Origin: Novosphingobium marinum
Lineage (GTDB): Bacteria > Pseudomonadota > Alphaproteobacteria > Sphingomonadales > Sphingomonadaceae
Direction of reading: 5' to 3'
DNA length: 64,000 nt
NCBI RefSeq assembly: GCF_013408095.1
Contig: NZ_JACBZF010000001.1
Coordinates: forward strand, 682,001-746,000
Positions 18,857 through 28,041 of this stretch are shown piece by piece (positions within the stretch are counted from its first letter, which is position 1; each line of letters opens with the position of its first letter). The translations under genes were made by a program, and so were the position numbers. Below the pieces are notes generated by a model. That model was not told the DNA's origin, searched no databases, and saw nothing but the letters and a program-made list of their open reading frames with translations.

Positions 18857-19750
18857 ATGATGAAACCTAGTGCATTTCTGAAATCGAGCGCATGGGGCGC
18901 TATGGCCGCTGCGGTCGCAATGATGGCGATGCCGGTGGATGCCTATGCGCAGAACCGCGGCGGTGATCGCGGCTCGCAAGCCGAGCGCTCGCGCGGCAAT
19001 GGCGGCGGACAGTATCGCTCGCAACGCCTACGTGTCACGCAGGAAGGCCGTGCTGCCCAGCGTGCGCAGCGGACAGAGCGCCGCTCGCAAAGGACCGAAA
19101 GCCGTCCGCAGCGTACCGAACGTCGTTCGCAGAATGTCGAGCGCCCCGCCATCAACCGCGCTCGCGAAGCGGCGCGAGACCAGCGCAACCGGACCTATCG
19201 GGACGCCCGCCGCGAGGCGCGCGATGATCGCCGCGGCTATCGCGACGGTCGCCGGACCGATGCGAGGCAGGATTACCGCGACCAGCGCCGGGCCTACAGG
19301 GACGGTGCTCGCGACCAGCGCCGCTATAGCGACCGCCGCGACTATCGCGACCAGCGCCGCTATGATGATCGTCGTAATTATCGCGATCAGCGTCGCTACG
19401 ACGAACGTCGCAATTACCGCGAGGCGCGTCGCGACTACCGTCGCTGGAACCGCCAATGGCGCAGCAACAATCGGTACGACTGGCAGCGTTATCGCGCGAA
19501 CAACCGTCGCCTCTACCGGGTGGGACGTTACTATTCGCCGTACAATTCGTGGTCCTATCGCCGGCTCTCCATCGGGTTCTCGCTGAATTCGCTGTTCTAT
19601 TCGAGCCGCTACTGGATCGACGATCCCTGGCAGTACCGCCTGCCCGAAGTCTACGGCCCCTATCGCTGGGTGCGCTACTATGATGACGTGCTGCTGGTCG
19701 ACATATACACCGGCGAAGTGGTCGACGTGATCTACGACTTCTTCTGGTAA
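18857..19750 (+). CDS. RcnB-like exported protein, extremely Arg/Tyr/Asp-rich
   Basis: A 297-residue protein with a signal peptide cleaved near AYA (residue 31). Residues 40-200 are low complexity, rich in Arg, Asp, Tyr and Gln, including near-repeats of RTERRSQ (72-92) and three 12-residue units at 160-194. The C-terminal 40 residues (from about 257: WQYRLPEVYGPYRWVRYYDD) match the RcnB (nickel/cobalt homeostasis) domain with the VLLVDIYTGEVVDVI ending. Typical sphingomonad RcnB-like proteins are 120-200 residues, so the R-rich part is expanded. A role in metal handling is only a family expectation. ATG at 18857 follows GAGAGAG. Confidence 0.8.
   Translation: MMKPSAFLKSSAWGAMAAAVAMMAMPVDAYAQNRGGDRGSQAERSRGNGGGQYRSQRLRVTQEGRAAQRAQRTERRSQRTESRPQRTERRSQNVERPAINRAREAARDQRNRTYRDARREARDDRRGYRDGRRTDARQDYRDQRRAYRDGARDQRRYSDRRDYRDQRRYDDRRNYRDQRRYDERRNYREARRDYRRWNRQWRSNNRYDWQRYRANNRRLYRVGRYYSPYNSWSYRRLSIGFSLNSLFYSSRYWIDDPWQYRLPEVYGPYRWVRYYDDVLLVDIYTGEVVDVIYDFFW
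19334..19438 (+). repeat. 12-residue coding repeats in the RcnB-like gene
   Basis: Three tandem coding units read RRDYRDQRRYDD, RRNYRDQRRYDE and RRNYREARRDY. Codons differ between units more than the residues do (for example CGC versus CGT), which suggests selection on the amino acid pattern as well as past unit duplication. Confidence 0.75.
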
Positions 19751-19778
19751 CAACCGTTTCCGGCATCGACCGGAAAGA

Positions 19779-19808
19779 GAGCCCCCGCTTCCCCTTGAGC
19801 GGGGGCTC
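19779..19808. terminator. bidirectional terminator between convergent genes
   Basis: A perfect 11-bp inverted repeat GAGCCCCCGCT / AGCGGGGGCTC with an 8-nt loop sits between the RcnB-like gene and the cytochrome b561 gene. It has no long T-run; stability and location support termination in both directions. Confidence 0.75.
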
Positions 19809-19818
19809 GTTCGCATCG

Positions 19819-20367
19819 TCAATCCCTTCGCAGCGCCGGTATCATCCGCGCGAGACCGCCGTGGCGGTCGACGAAATGATGCTTGAGCGCCCCGGCAACA
19901 TGCAGCGCAAGGAGCACGAGCATGATCGCTCCGAACGTTTCATGGACCTCATGCAGGATCTCGCCGCTAGCCTCGTTGACGCGATAGGGCAGCGCCGGGA
20001 CATCAAACAGGCCGAAAAAGCTGACTGGCTTGCCCGAATAGGCCGAGACCATCGACCAGCCGGTGAACGGAATGGCGACCATCAGGAAATAGAACAGCGA
20101 GTGGACAACGCGCGCGAGAGCAACTTCCCAGGCCTTCATGTTCTCCGGGAACGGCGGCGGTCTGTGCGTCAGTCGCCAGAGAATCCGCAGAACCGTGAGG
20201 ACAAGGATCGAGATTCCGACGGCCTTGTGGATACCCATCAATTGCGAGGCGTCTTCCTTCGGCATGTCCTCCGCGACCCACACGGCGATGAAGTTCAGGA
20301 CGATCAGCGCGGCAATGATCCAATGGAATGCGATTGCGCCGGAATTGTAGCGCGTGGCTGCTGTCAT
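19819..20367 (-). CDS. cytochrome b561 family protein
   Basis: A 182-residue inner-membrane diheme cytochrome with four transmembrane segments. Candidate heme ligands are His15 (first helix), His47, His142 and His156 (last helix), the usual b561 arrangement. Such proteins move electrons between membrane quinol and periplasmic or cytoplasmic partners. ATG at 20367 is preceded by GGGGAG. The next gene to the left is convergent, the gene to the right (hydroxylase) divergent. Confidence 0.88.
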   Translation of the reverse strand: MTAATRYNSGAIAFHWIIAALIVLNFIAVWVAEDMPKEDASQLMGIHKAVGISILVLTVLRILWRLTHRPPPFPENMKAWEVALARVVHSLFYFLMVAIPFTGWSMVSAYSGKPVSFFGLFDVPALPYRVNEASGEILHEVHETFGAIMLVLLALHVAGALKHHFVDRHGGLARMIPALRRD

Positions 20368-20484
20368 GGTCTTGCTCCCCAAGGACTTGAAATACGAACG
20401 TGGCGCAAAGCTCGCGGGTCGACAAGACGGGGCATGACTCGCGTCCGGTCTTGCCATCGCAGAGCGAGGCGATAGGCAGGGCGC

Positions 20485-21168
20485 GTGAGCGACGAAGATG
20501 CTGCCCTTATCGCCCCCAATCCGGACAAGACCGCTCTGAAGCGCGTCGGCGAATTCGTGCGCGCAAGACTGGCCGCCGATCCGTCGATCTACAGGGTGCC
20601 CATCGATCAGGCCGAGATCTTCGCTTCTTCCGACTTCTTGAGCAGTGCCGAATGCGACCGGCTCATCGCCATGATCGACGAAGTCGCGCGACCGTCCGAA
20701 ACGTTCGATGCCGAAGATCACTACGCCTATCGAACGAGCTATTCGGGCGACGTGAACCCGGATGACAGCTTCGTGCGGATGATCGAGCGGCGGCTGTCGG
20801 ATCTGCTGGGCATCGACCTCGCCTGGAGCGAGACGATCCAGGGTCAGCGCTACTTTCCTGGTCAGGAGTTCAAGGAGCACAACGACTGGTTCGACACGCG
20901 TGCGCCCTACTGGAAGGAGGAGAAGCGACGCGGCGGGCAGAGAAGCTGGACCGCGATGGTGTTCCTCAACGACGTCGAGGAAGGGGGAACCACCCAGTTC
21001 GTCAAGGTCGGAGTGAAAGTCCCGCCCCAGCGCGGCGCGTTGCTGCTGTGGAACAACGCCCTGCCCGATGGGTCGCCCAACGAGTTTACGATGCACGCCG
21101 CCCTGCCCGTCGAACGCGGGGTCAAATACGTCATCACCAAGTGGTTCCGGACACGCCCCTGGTCCTGA
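20485..21168 (+). CDS. prolyl 4-hydroxylase-like Fe(II)/2-oxoglutarate oxygenase
   Basis: A 227-residue 2OG-Fe(II) dioxygenase of the prolyl 4-hydroxylase alpha-subunit type. The facial triad is His132 and Asp134 (EHND) plus His204 (MHAALPVE), and Lys214 would bind the 2-oxoglutarate carboxylate. No signal peptide: cytosolic. The start is a GTG at 20485 with AGG upstream. Substrate unknown: bacterial relatives hydroxylate proteins such as EF-Tu or free amino acids. Confidence 0.88.
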   Translation: MSDEDAALIAPNPDKTALKRVGEFVRARLAADPSIYRVPIDQAEIFASSDFLSSAECDRLIAMIDEVARPSETFDAEDHYAYRTSYSGDVNPDDSFVRMIERRLSDLLGIDLAWSETIQGQRYFPGQEFKEHNDWFDTRAPYWKEEKRRGGQRSWTAMVFLNDVEEGGTTQFVKVGVKVPPQRGALLLWNNALPDGSPNEFTMHAALPVERGVKYVITKWFRTRPWS

Positions 21169-21181
21169 ACCCCTGATTTGA

Positions 21182-22780
21182 TCAGGTACGGCGGGCCAAT
21201 GCTTCCGCGATCAGCTTGCGCGTGTTCGAGACGCCGTAAAGGGCAATGAAGCTTCCCATCCGAGGGCCCTGGCTCGATCCAAGCAGGGTTTCGTAGAGCG
21301 CGCGAAACCAGTCACGCAGGTTCTCGAATGCGAATTCATCCTGCTTGCCGATCTCGTAGACGCTGGTCTGGAGGTCCTCGGCCGGAGTATCCTCGCCGGC
21401 GGCGGCAAGTTCGGCATCGAGAGCCTTCAGAGCCTCCGCCTCGTTCTCGGCCGGAGCGCGCTTGTTCAGCGTCGGCGCGACGAAATCCCGGTTGTAAGCC
21501 AGCGCCGCCTCGACATGGCGCGCGAGGTCGGGGTGCGCCTCTGGCGTCGCATCGGCGATATAGTTTCCAAGGTAGGACCAGACCTGATCCGCACTCGCTT
21601 CCGCGCCGAGCACGCCGACGAGATTGAGCAGCAGCCCGAATGTGACCGGCAGTGTGTCGCCCGCGCCCGAACCGTCGCCGGTCGCGCGCAACAGGTGCCA
21701 GACCGGGTTGCCCAGTTGCTTGTCGAGTGCCTGGTCGGGCAGGTTGCCCCGGAACTGCCAGTATTCGTCGACGGCGCGCGGTATCACGCCGATGTGAAGC
21801 TGCTTTGCGCTCTTCGGTTCGCGGAAAAGATAGAACCCGAGGCTCTCCTCGGTGCCGTAGGTCAGCCACTCATCGATGGTCAGGCCGTTACCCTTGGACT
21901 TCGATATCTTCTCTCCCTTCTCGTCGAGAAAGAGTTCGTAGATCATTCCTTCCGGACGGCGCCCGCCGAGGATTTTCGCGATCTTGCCGGATTGCACCAC
22001 GGTGTCGGTATGGTCCTTGCCCGACATCTCGTAATCCACGCCGAGCGCGACCCAGCGCATCGCGAAATCGACCTTCCATTGCAGCTTGGACCAGCCGGAC
22101 AGGATAGTGTGCTCGACGAGCTTACCCTCGTCCTCGAAGCGGACGATCCCGGCTTCGGCGTCGACCACCTCGACCGGTACCTGCAGCACCTGCCCCGACG
22201 ACGGCGAGACGGGCAGCACCGGCGAATAGGTCTTGCGCCGTTCCTCGCGCAGGGTGGGAAGCATGACGTCCATGATCGCATCGAAATTGCGCAGCACATT
22301 GCGCAGCGCATCGTCGAGAGCACCGGAGTTGTATCGCTCCGAAGCCGAGACGAATTCGTAGTCGAATCCGAACCGGTCGAGGAAGGCGCACAGCATCGCA
22401 TTGTTGTGATGCGCAAAGCTCTCGAACTTTCCGAACGGATCGGGGATGCGGCTCAGCGGCTTGCCCATGTGCGCGGCGAGCATTTGCGGATTGGGAATGT
22501 TGTCGGGGACCTTGCGCAGGCCATCCATGTCGTCCGAAAAGGCGACCAGCCGGGTCGGCGCTCCCCCCGTCAGGACATGGTAGGCATTGCGCACGAGCGT
22601 CGTGCGCAGCACTTCCTGGAAGGTTCCGATATGGGGCAGACCCGACGGTCCGTATCCGGTCTCGAACAGGATCGGAGCTCCGTCCTTCCCGTCGGGATAC
22701 CTTTTCAGGAGCTTGCGAGCCTCCTCGAAGGGCCATGCCTTGGACGTGCGGGCGGCGGCTTGCAGTTCAGTGTCGGTCAT
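21182..22780 (-). CDS. lysK: lysyl-tRNA synthetase, class I
   Basis: The archaeal/alphaproteobacterial class I LysRS, 532 residues, that charges tRNA-Lys. The HIGH-type motif is PHIG (residues 49-52) and the KMSKS-type motif is KISKS at 291-295. Many alphaproteobacteria use this instead of class II LysRS. It faces the mscS gene divergently and converges on the hydroxylase gene with a 13-nt gap. Confidence 0.96.
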   Translation of the reverse strand: MTDTELQAAARTSKAWPFEEARKLLKRYPDGKDGAPILFETGYGPSGLPHIGTFQEVLRTTLVRNAYHVLTGGAPTRLVAFSDDMDGLRKVPDNIPNPQMLAAHMGKPLSRIPDPFGKFESFAHHNNAMLCAFLDRFGFDYEFVSASERYNSGALDDALRNVLRNFDAIMDVMLPTLREERRKTYSPVLPVSPSSGQVLQVPVEVVDAEAGIVRFEDEGKLVEHTILSGWSKLQWKVDFAMRWVALGVDYEMSGKDHTDTVVQSGKIAKILGGRRPEGMIYELFLDEKGEKISKSKGNGLTIDEWLTYGTEESLGFYLFREPKSAKQLHIGVIPRAVDEYWQFRGNLPDQALDKQLGNPVWHLLRATGDGSGAGDTLPVTFGLLLNLVGVLGAEASADQVWSYLGNYIADATPEAHPDLARHVEAALAYNRDFVAPTLNKRAPAENEAEALKALDAELAAAGEDTPAEDLQTSVYEIGKQDEFAFENLRDWFRALYETLLGSSQGPRMGSFIALYGVSNTRKLIAEALARRT

Positions 22781-22895
22781 TGCCAGCGCCTTTCGCCCGA
22801 ATGTCGCCGTTTCGCAAGTGCGAAGCGATGCGCCTGTCGGAACCGAAGCCGGAGGGAACGGTTAATCAATGTGAATTCGTTGGAAGGACTTACAG

Positions 22896-23765
22896 TTGGA
22901 TTACGTCGAAACGCTGCAGGAACAGGTCAACGCGATGGCGCGCGGGTTCGTGCAGGCTTTGCCGTCGCTTGCCATTGCACTCGTCATCCTATTCCTGACC
23001 TGGCTCGTCGCGAAGTTTGCGGTCCGTATCGCGGACAAGATTACCGACAGGGCTTCGATCCGCGACGACCTGAAGCAGCTCGTCGAAACGCTCGTGAAGC
23101 TGGCGATCTGGATCGTCGGCATCGTGATCGCACTTACCGTTGCCATCCCGAGCTTCACGCCGGCCGGGGCTTTCGCGGGCCTTGGCGTAGGTGCACTGGC
23201 CATTGGCTTTGCATTTCAGGACATCTTCGAGAACTTCCTCGCCGGCGTGCTCCTGATGCTGCGGGAGAAGATGCGGATCGGCGACGTGATCGAGTGCGAG
23301 GGTATTATCGGCAGGGTCGAGAAAACCACGCTGCGCGAGACTTACATCCGGCAGCTGTCCAACGAACTCACGGTCGTTCCGAATTCGCTGCTGTTCAAGA
23401 ATCCCGTGAAAATCCTCACCGACGAGACGATCCGCCGAAACGAGATCGTCGTCGGCGTGGCCTACGATACCGACCTCGAAAAGGCGCAGCGCATCATCAT
23501 CGATACTGTCGAGGCGCTCGATAGCGTTAAGAAGGACAAGCCCGTCCTCGTCTTTGCGCAGGAGTTCAACTCGAGCTCGATCGACTTCCTCGTCCAGTGG
23601 TGGGCCGATTCGGCTCCGCGCGACCTGCGGCTGACCAAGAGCGACATCGTGATGGCAGTCAAACGAGCGCTCGACGATGCGGGCGTCGAGATTCCGTTCC
23701 CCTACGTCACGCATACCTTCAAGGAGCGCGTCCCGCTGGCAGAGCCGTTGAACGACGCGGCCTGA
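22896..23765 (+). CDS. small-conductance mechanosensitive channel, MscS family
   Basis: A 289-residue MscS homologue of the inner membrane that releases solutes when the membrane is stretched. Hydrophobic helices occupy about residues 20-45 and 65-85, then the pore-lining helix with the Gly/Ala-rich AGLGVGALAIGFAFQD at about 93-108, followed by the cytoplasmic beta domain. The start is a TTG at 22896 with a strong GGAAGGA site 5 nt upstream; no ATG is available. The amidohydrolase gene follows after 57 nt. Confidence 0.93.
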   Translation: MDYVETLQEQVNAMARGFVQALPSLAIALVILFLTWLVAKFAVRIADKITDRASIRDDLKQLVETLVKLAIWIVGIVIALTVAIPSFTPAGAFAGLGVGALAIGFAFQDIFENFLAGVLLMLREKMRIGDVIECEGIIGRVEKTTLRETYIRQLSNELTVVPNSLLFKNPVKILTDETIRRNEIVVGVAYDTDLEKAQRIIIDTVEALDSVKKDKPVLVFAQEFNSSSIDFLVQWWADSAPRDLRLTKSDIVMAVKRALDDAGVEIPFPYVTHTFKERVPLAEPLNDAA

Positions 23766-23822
23766 CGCTTGTCTATGGCGAGCGCCCGCTGCATGGTGCG
23801 GCAAGGCAGCGGGAGTGGACCG

Positions 23823-25262
23823 ATGGCGACCGGCATTAGATCAGTTTGTCTTGCGATCCTTGCATCGTCGGCCTGTCTATTTCCCGGATCGACATCGGCA
23901 CGCGATAATATCGGCCCTCTTCTCATCGAGAACGTGTCTGTCGTCGATCCTTCGAAAGGCACATCGCCAGCGCAGACCATTGCGATCCGCGGAGGCGAGA
24001 TCGTTTACGCCGGGCCTGCCGGGACGGCTCCTCGCATGCCGCATGCAAGGCGTATCGATGGCAAGGCGCTTTTCGCCCTTCCCGGGCTTGCCGACATGCA
24101 TGTCCACATCTGGGACGAAGCGGAGCTGGGAGCATACCTCGCCCACGGCGTAACGACGGTCCGCAACATGTCCGGAATGCCGTTCCACCTGCGGCTTGCG
24201 AAGCGGATCGAGGCCGACGAGGTTTCGGGACCTCGCCTTCTAACTACCGGCCCGATCCTCAACAGCCCCGGCCCCAATGAACAGATCAACCACCAGATGC
24301 TGATGGACGCGGCGTCCGCCCGTGCCGCCGTGAAGGCTCACCACGCCGCCGGATACGAACGCCTGAAGGTCTATTCGAATCTCCGCCGCGAGCCCTACGA
24401 GGCCCTGCTGGACGAGGCGAAAACGCTCGGGATCGCCATCACCGGACACACGCCGGAAGGCGAACGTCTCGAAGGCATTCCTACCGAACAGCCCTTCGTG
24501 ATCGCGTTCGACGAGATACTCGACGACGGTTTCGAGACGATCGAGCACAGCGAATCGATTCTCTGGCACGGCCTTTCCGATAAACTCGACGAAACAGCCG
24601 CGCGTGTGGTCGCAAGCAGGATCGCAAATACCGGGGTTCCGGTCACGCCGACGCTGGTCGCCCATCACAACCTCGTTCGCATGGCCGCAGGCAAGGAGGT
24701 GTTCGCCACGCGGCAGGGCACCGACTGGCTCAATCCTGTAACACAGGCCACCGAACAGGGTGCGATCGCGTTCTGGCAGGGGCAGGATCCTGCGGACCAC
24801 GAAGACAAGGATCGTTTTATCGGGCGTCTCACCCGCATAATGGCGGACGAGGGAGTTCTTCTCGTAAGCGGAAGCGATGCCGGTATATTCTCGAACGTGC
24901 CCGGACGATCGCTCCTCAAGGAACTCGATCTTTTGGAAAGAGCGGGCTTTTCCCCGCGCGAGGCGCTGCTCTCATCGACGGCCAATGTTGCGCAGGTACT
25001 TGGAGAGAAAGGCAAGAGCGGCTGTCTCGAGGCAGGATGCATCGCGGACATCGCACTCTACCGCTGCGATCCTTCGGAGGATCTCTCCTGTCTCGATCGC
25101 CCCGCAGTCGTCATCCGCAAGGGTCACTACTACAACAGGCCCGCACTCGACGTCCTCCTGCAACGAGCCTCGGAACACGATACAGCGAGGACCATCGACA
25201 ACATCGTCGAGGGCATGGCGGCCCAGGGCACACCCATCGATCCGGCATTGCTGGCGCAATAG
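23823..25262 (+). CDS. exported amidohydrolase (imidazolonepropionase/dipeptidase-like)
   Basis: A 479-residue metal-dependent hydrolase of the amidohydrolase superfamily. A signal peptide ends near residue 27. Metal ligands are visible: His93 and His95 (DMHVHIWD), Lys182 (carboxylated Lys candidate), His209 (GHTPEG), His242 (EHSE) and an Asp in GSDAG. This binuclear pattern fits periplasmic Xaa-Pro dipeptidase-like or prolidase-like members. ATG at 23823 follows GGGAG; earlier ATGs in frame lack this. Substrate not predictable. Confidence 0.85.
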   Translation: MATGIRSVCLAILASSACLFPGSTSARDNIGPLLIENVSVVDPSKGTSPAQTIAIRGGEIVYAGPAGTAPRMPHARRIDGKALFALPGLADMHVHIWDEAELGAYLAHGVTTVRNMSGMPFHLRLAKRIEADEVSGPRLLTTGPILNSPGPNEQINHQMLMDAASARAAVKAHHAAGYERLKVYSNLRREPYEALLDEAKTLGIAITGHTPEGERLEGIPTEQPFVIAFDEILDDGFETIEHSESILWHGLSDKLDETAARVVASRIANTGVPVTPTLVAHHNLVRMAAGKEVFATRQGTDWLNPVTQATEQGAIAFWQGQDPADHEDKDRFIGRLTRIMADEGVLLVSGSDAGIFSNVPGRSLLKELDLLERAGFSPREALLSSTANVAQVLGEKGKSGCLEAGCIADIALYRCDPSEDLSCLDRPAVVIRKGHYYNRPALDVLLQRASEHDTARTIDNIVEGMAAQGTPIDPALLAQ

Positions 25263-25323
25263 ATCGGCCAGGCTCGAAGCAAGCGCGTTTCCATTTCGTT
25301 CCACTGCAGCTAGGCTGCCGCCG

Positions 25324-28041
25324 ATGGAAAGCCTTTCACTTCCCGCGCTGCACGCCAGCCATGGCGGTTGCTGGCTTCGCGACGGCAGCGCGGCGACACG
25401 GGGAGCGGGAAAGGGCGAAGCGATCGTCGCTGCCGCCGACACTCCGCACCTCATCCTGAATGCGCCGCTGGTGGCGACGAGGCTCGGCTATCCGGACCTG
25501 TCGGGTCTCGACTTGCTGGAACTTTACGCCTTCGTGCATCCTGCCCGCTTCGTCGTGCCGACGCCCAAGGGGCTCGCCGACGCCCTCGGCATTGCCAACC
25601 CGCAAAGCGATGCGGACGTGCCCGAAACGCTCCAGGCCGCAGCCGGAGTCCTGCTCGCCACTTGCACCGCGGACGATTGGGCCGAACGTGAGGGCGCATG
25701 GAGCGCGCTGCAGTCGCTCACCCGCATGCGTTGGCCTTGGGCCGCGGCGTTGGCAGGCCTGATCGCAAAGCCGCAACGGGCAGAGCGCTGGCTGTTCGCC
25801 CGCCTCCCCGAGTGGGAGGAATCGCCGCCCCGCCCCCAGCCGTCGCCTGTCGAACTCGACGACGATGCGGTGCTCGGTCGACTGGGTGGACTGACCGGCA
25901 GCAGAGCGGAGCAGCGACAGGGCCAGCGCGGCTACTCCGTGGAAGCGGCCAAGGCGTTCAGCCCGCGCAAGCGTGAGGGGTCGCCGCACGTTCTGCTAGC
26001 GCAGGCAGGCACTGGCATCGGCAAGACACTCGGCTATCTCTCGCCCGCTTCGCTATGGTCCGAGCGGTCGGGCGGAACGGTCTGGATATCGACCTATACC
26101 AAGGCCCTGCAGCGCCAGCTACGGCACGAAAGCGCGCGCGCCTGGCCGGAAGTCCGTCCCGACGGGTCGCAACCCGTGGTCGTCAGGAAGGGGCGTGAGA
26201 ATTACCTGTGCCTCCTGAACCTAGAGGACGCGCTTCAGGGCGGCTTCGGCGGCAGGGCCGCGATACTGGCGCAACTCGTCGCCCGATGGGCCGCGTACAC
26301 GCGCGACGGGGACATGATCGGGGGCGACTTGCCGGGATGGCTGGGCACGCTGTTCCGCCAACGCGGCATCGCCTCGTTGACCGACCGGCGCGGGGAGTGC
26401 GTTTATGCCGGCTGCCCGCACTATCGCAAATGCTTCATCGAACGATCTGCGCGAGCTTCGGCCGGGGCCGACCTCGTTATCGCCAATCACGCGCTCGTCA
26501 TGGTCAATGCGGCGCGTGGCCGGGATGTGGCACATGCCCCGACGCGCATCGTCTTCGACGAGGGGCACCACGTTTTCGAAGCGGCGGATTCGACGTTCGC
26601 GGCGGCGCTGACCGGTGCGGAGACGATCGAGTTGCGGCGCTGGGTGATCGGGCCCGAACGCGCTTCGAAGGGCCGCCGACGCGGCCTCTCCGCTCGCCTT
26701 GCCGACGTGGGCAGCTACGACGAGGCCGCCGGTCGCGCGATTGCGGCGGCGCGGTCCGCCGCTGAAGCTCTTCCGGGCGAAGGCTGGCTCCAGCGCCTCG
26801 TCGAAGGCACACCGTCAGGACCTCTCGAGGAGGTGTTCGCGGCGGTCCGCACGACGGTTTTCGCCCGTGACGAAAGTGGCGGGCAGGACGCTGGATACGG
26901 GCTCGAGACAGAAGCGGCGGGCCTTGAGGGGTCTTTCATCGAACTGGCGCAGGCTGCCCGCGCAGCCCTCGCCGAATTGAGGCAGCCCCTGATGCGTCTC
27001 GGTATCCGGCTCGAATCTATCACCGAAGACCCGCCGGACTGGCTCGATGCGCAAGGGCGCGCCCGGATCGAGGGTGCGCGCCTTTCCCTGACCTGGAGGA
27101 TCGACCTGCTGGCGGCCTGGGAAGCGCTTCTGGACCGTCTCGGCGGACCGGCCGACCCCGATTTCGTCGACTGGCTGGCAGTCGAACGCGCCGATGCGCG
27201 CGAATTCGATGTCGGCATCCAACGGCGATGGCTCGACCCGATGAAACCTTTCGCGAAGGTCGTGCTCGAACCGGCGCACGGCGTCGTGATGACCTCGGCG
27301 ACCTTGAAGGATGGCGAAGACTGGGAGACCGCGCTTGACAGGAGCGGCGCCCGGCATGTCGAAACCCTCCCCCGGCTGTCCGCATTCGAGAGTCCGTTCG
27401 ATTACGCTAGCCAGGCCGAAGTCCTGATCGTCACCGACATCCCGCGCGGCGACATCGCGGCACTGGCGGCGGCCTATGCACGCCTGATCGAGGCATCGGG
27501 CGGCGGCGCACTCGGCCTGTTCACCGCCATTCGCAGATTGCGCGCGGTGCACGGCCGCATCGCCGACAGGCTGGCGCGCGCCGGGCTGCCGCTGTTTTCG
27601 CAGCATGTCGACCCCATCGACACCGGGACGCTCGTTGACATCTTCCGCGACGATCCGCGTGCATCGCTGCTCGGGACCGATGCCCTGCGCGACGGTGTCG
27701 ACGTTCCAGGCCATTCGCTGCGGCTCGTTGTCATGGAGCAGGTGCCCTGGCCACGCCCTTCGATCCTGCACAAGGCGCGTCGCGCGGCGGGAGGGGGTTC
27801 GGCTTATGACGACCGGATCATTCGCGCGAGGCTGGCGCAGGCATTCGGCCGCCTGATCCGCAGTCGTGGTGATCGCGGTCAGTTCGTCGTCCTGTCTGCG
27901 GCTTTTCCCTCGCGCTTGCTGTCCGCCTTTCCCTCGGGAGCGCCGGTTTCGAGGATTTCTCTGGACGAGGCTTTACAACGTGTGTCCGAGAGTGCTTCAG
28001 GTGTGAAGACCCGCAGCGGCGCGCTTTCCTCACGGACCTGA
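25324..28041 (+). CDS. DinG/XPD-family ATP-dependent DNA helicase with FeS cluster
   Basis: A 905-residue superfamily 2 helicase. Walker A is AGTGIGKT (residues 228-235) and motif II is DEGH (412-415). The four FeS cysteines are Cys296, Cys359, Cys364 and Cys370, as in DinG and XPD. The first 215 residues precede the helicase core; the stretch LDLLELYAFVHP...GLADALGI (about 62-90) resembles part of DnaQ-type exonuclease folds but without evident catalytic acids. The start ATG at 25324 lies 61 nt after the amidohydrolase; the long open frame before it is antisense-like noise. It overlaps sixA as TGATG. Confidence 0.9.
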   Translation: MESLSLPALHASHGGCWLRDGSAATRGAGKGEAIVAAADTPHLILNAPLVATRLGYPDLSGLDLLELYAFVHPARFVVPTPKGLADALGIANPQSDADVPETLQAAAGVLLATCTADDWAEREGAWSALQSLTRMRWPWAAALAGLIAKPQRAERWLFARLPEWEESPPRPQPSPVELDDDAVLGRLGGLTGSRAEQRQGQRGYSVEAAKAFSPRKREGSPHVLLAQAGTGIGKTLGYLSPASLWSERSGGTVWISTYTKALQRQLRHESARAWPEVRPDGSQPVVVRKGRENYLCLLNLEDALQGGFGGRAAILAQLVARWAAYTRDGDMIGGDLPGWLGTLFRQRGIASLTDRRGECVYAGCPHYRKCFIERSARASAGADLVIANHALVMVNAARGRDVAHAPTRIVFDEGHHVFEAADSTFAAALTGAETIELRRWVIGPERASKGRRRGLSARLADVGSYDEAAGRAIAAARSAAEALPGEGWLQRLVEGTPSGPLEEVFAAVRTTVFARDESGGQDAGYGLETEAAGLEGSFIELAQAARAALAELRQPLMRLGIRLESITEDPPDWLDAQGRARIEGARLSLTWRIDLLAAWEALLDRLGGPADPDFVDWLAVERADAREFDVGIQRRWLDPMKPFAKVVLEPAHGVVMTSATLKDGEDWETALDRSGARHVETLPRLSAFESPFDYASQAEVLIVTDIPRGDIAALAAAYARLIEASGGGALGLFTAIRRLRAVHGRIADRLARAGLPLFSQHVDPIDTGTLVDIFRDDPRASLLGTDALRDGVDVPGHSLRLVVMEQVPWPRPSILHKARRAAGGGSAYDDRIIRARLAQAFGRLIRSRGDRGQFVVLSAAFPSRLLSAFPSGAPVSRISLDEALQRVSESASGVKTRSGALSSRT

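Noticed and set aside
19334..19438. CRISPR-like tandem repeat
   Set aside because: Units are coding repeats inside one protein gene, not spaced direct repeats with unique spacers.
22855..22881. GGAAC...CGTT pair before the mscS gene
   Set aside because: Spacing is 18 nt, longer than the 16-17 of EcfG promoters, and a transcription start would fall within the ribosome-binding site.
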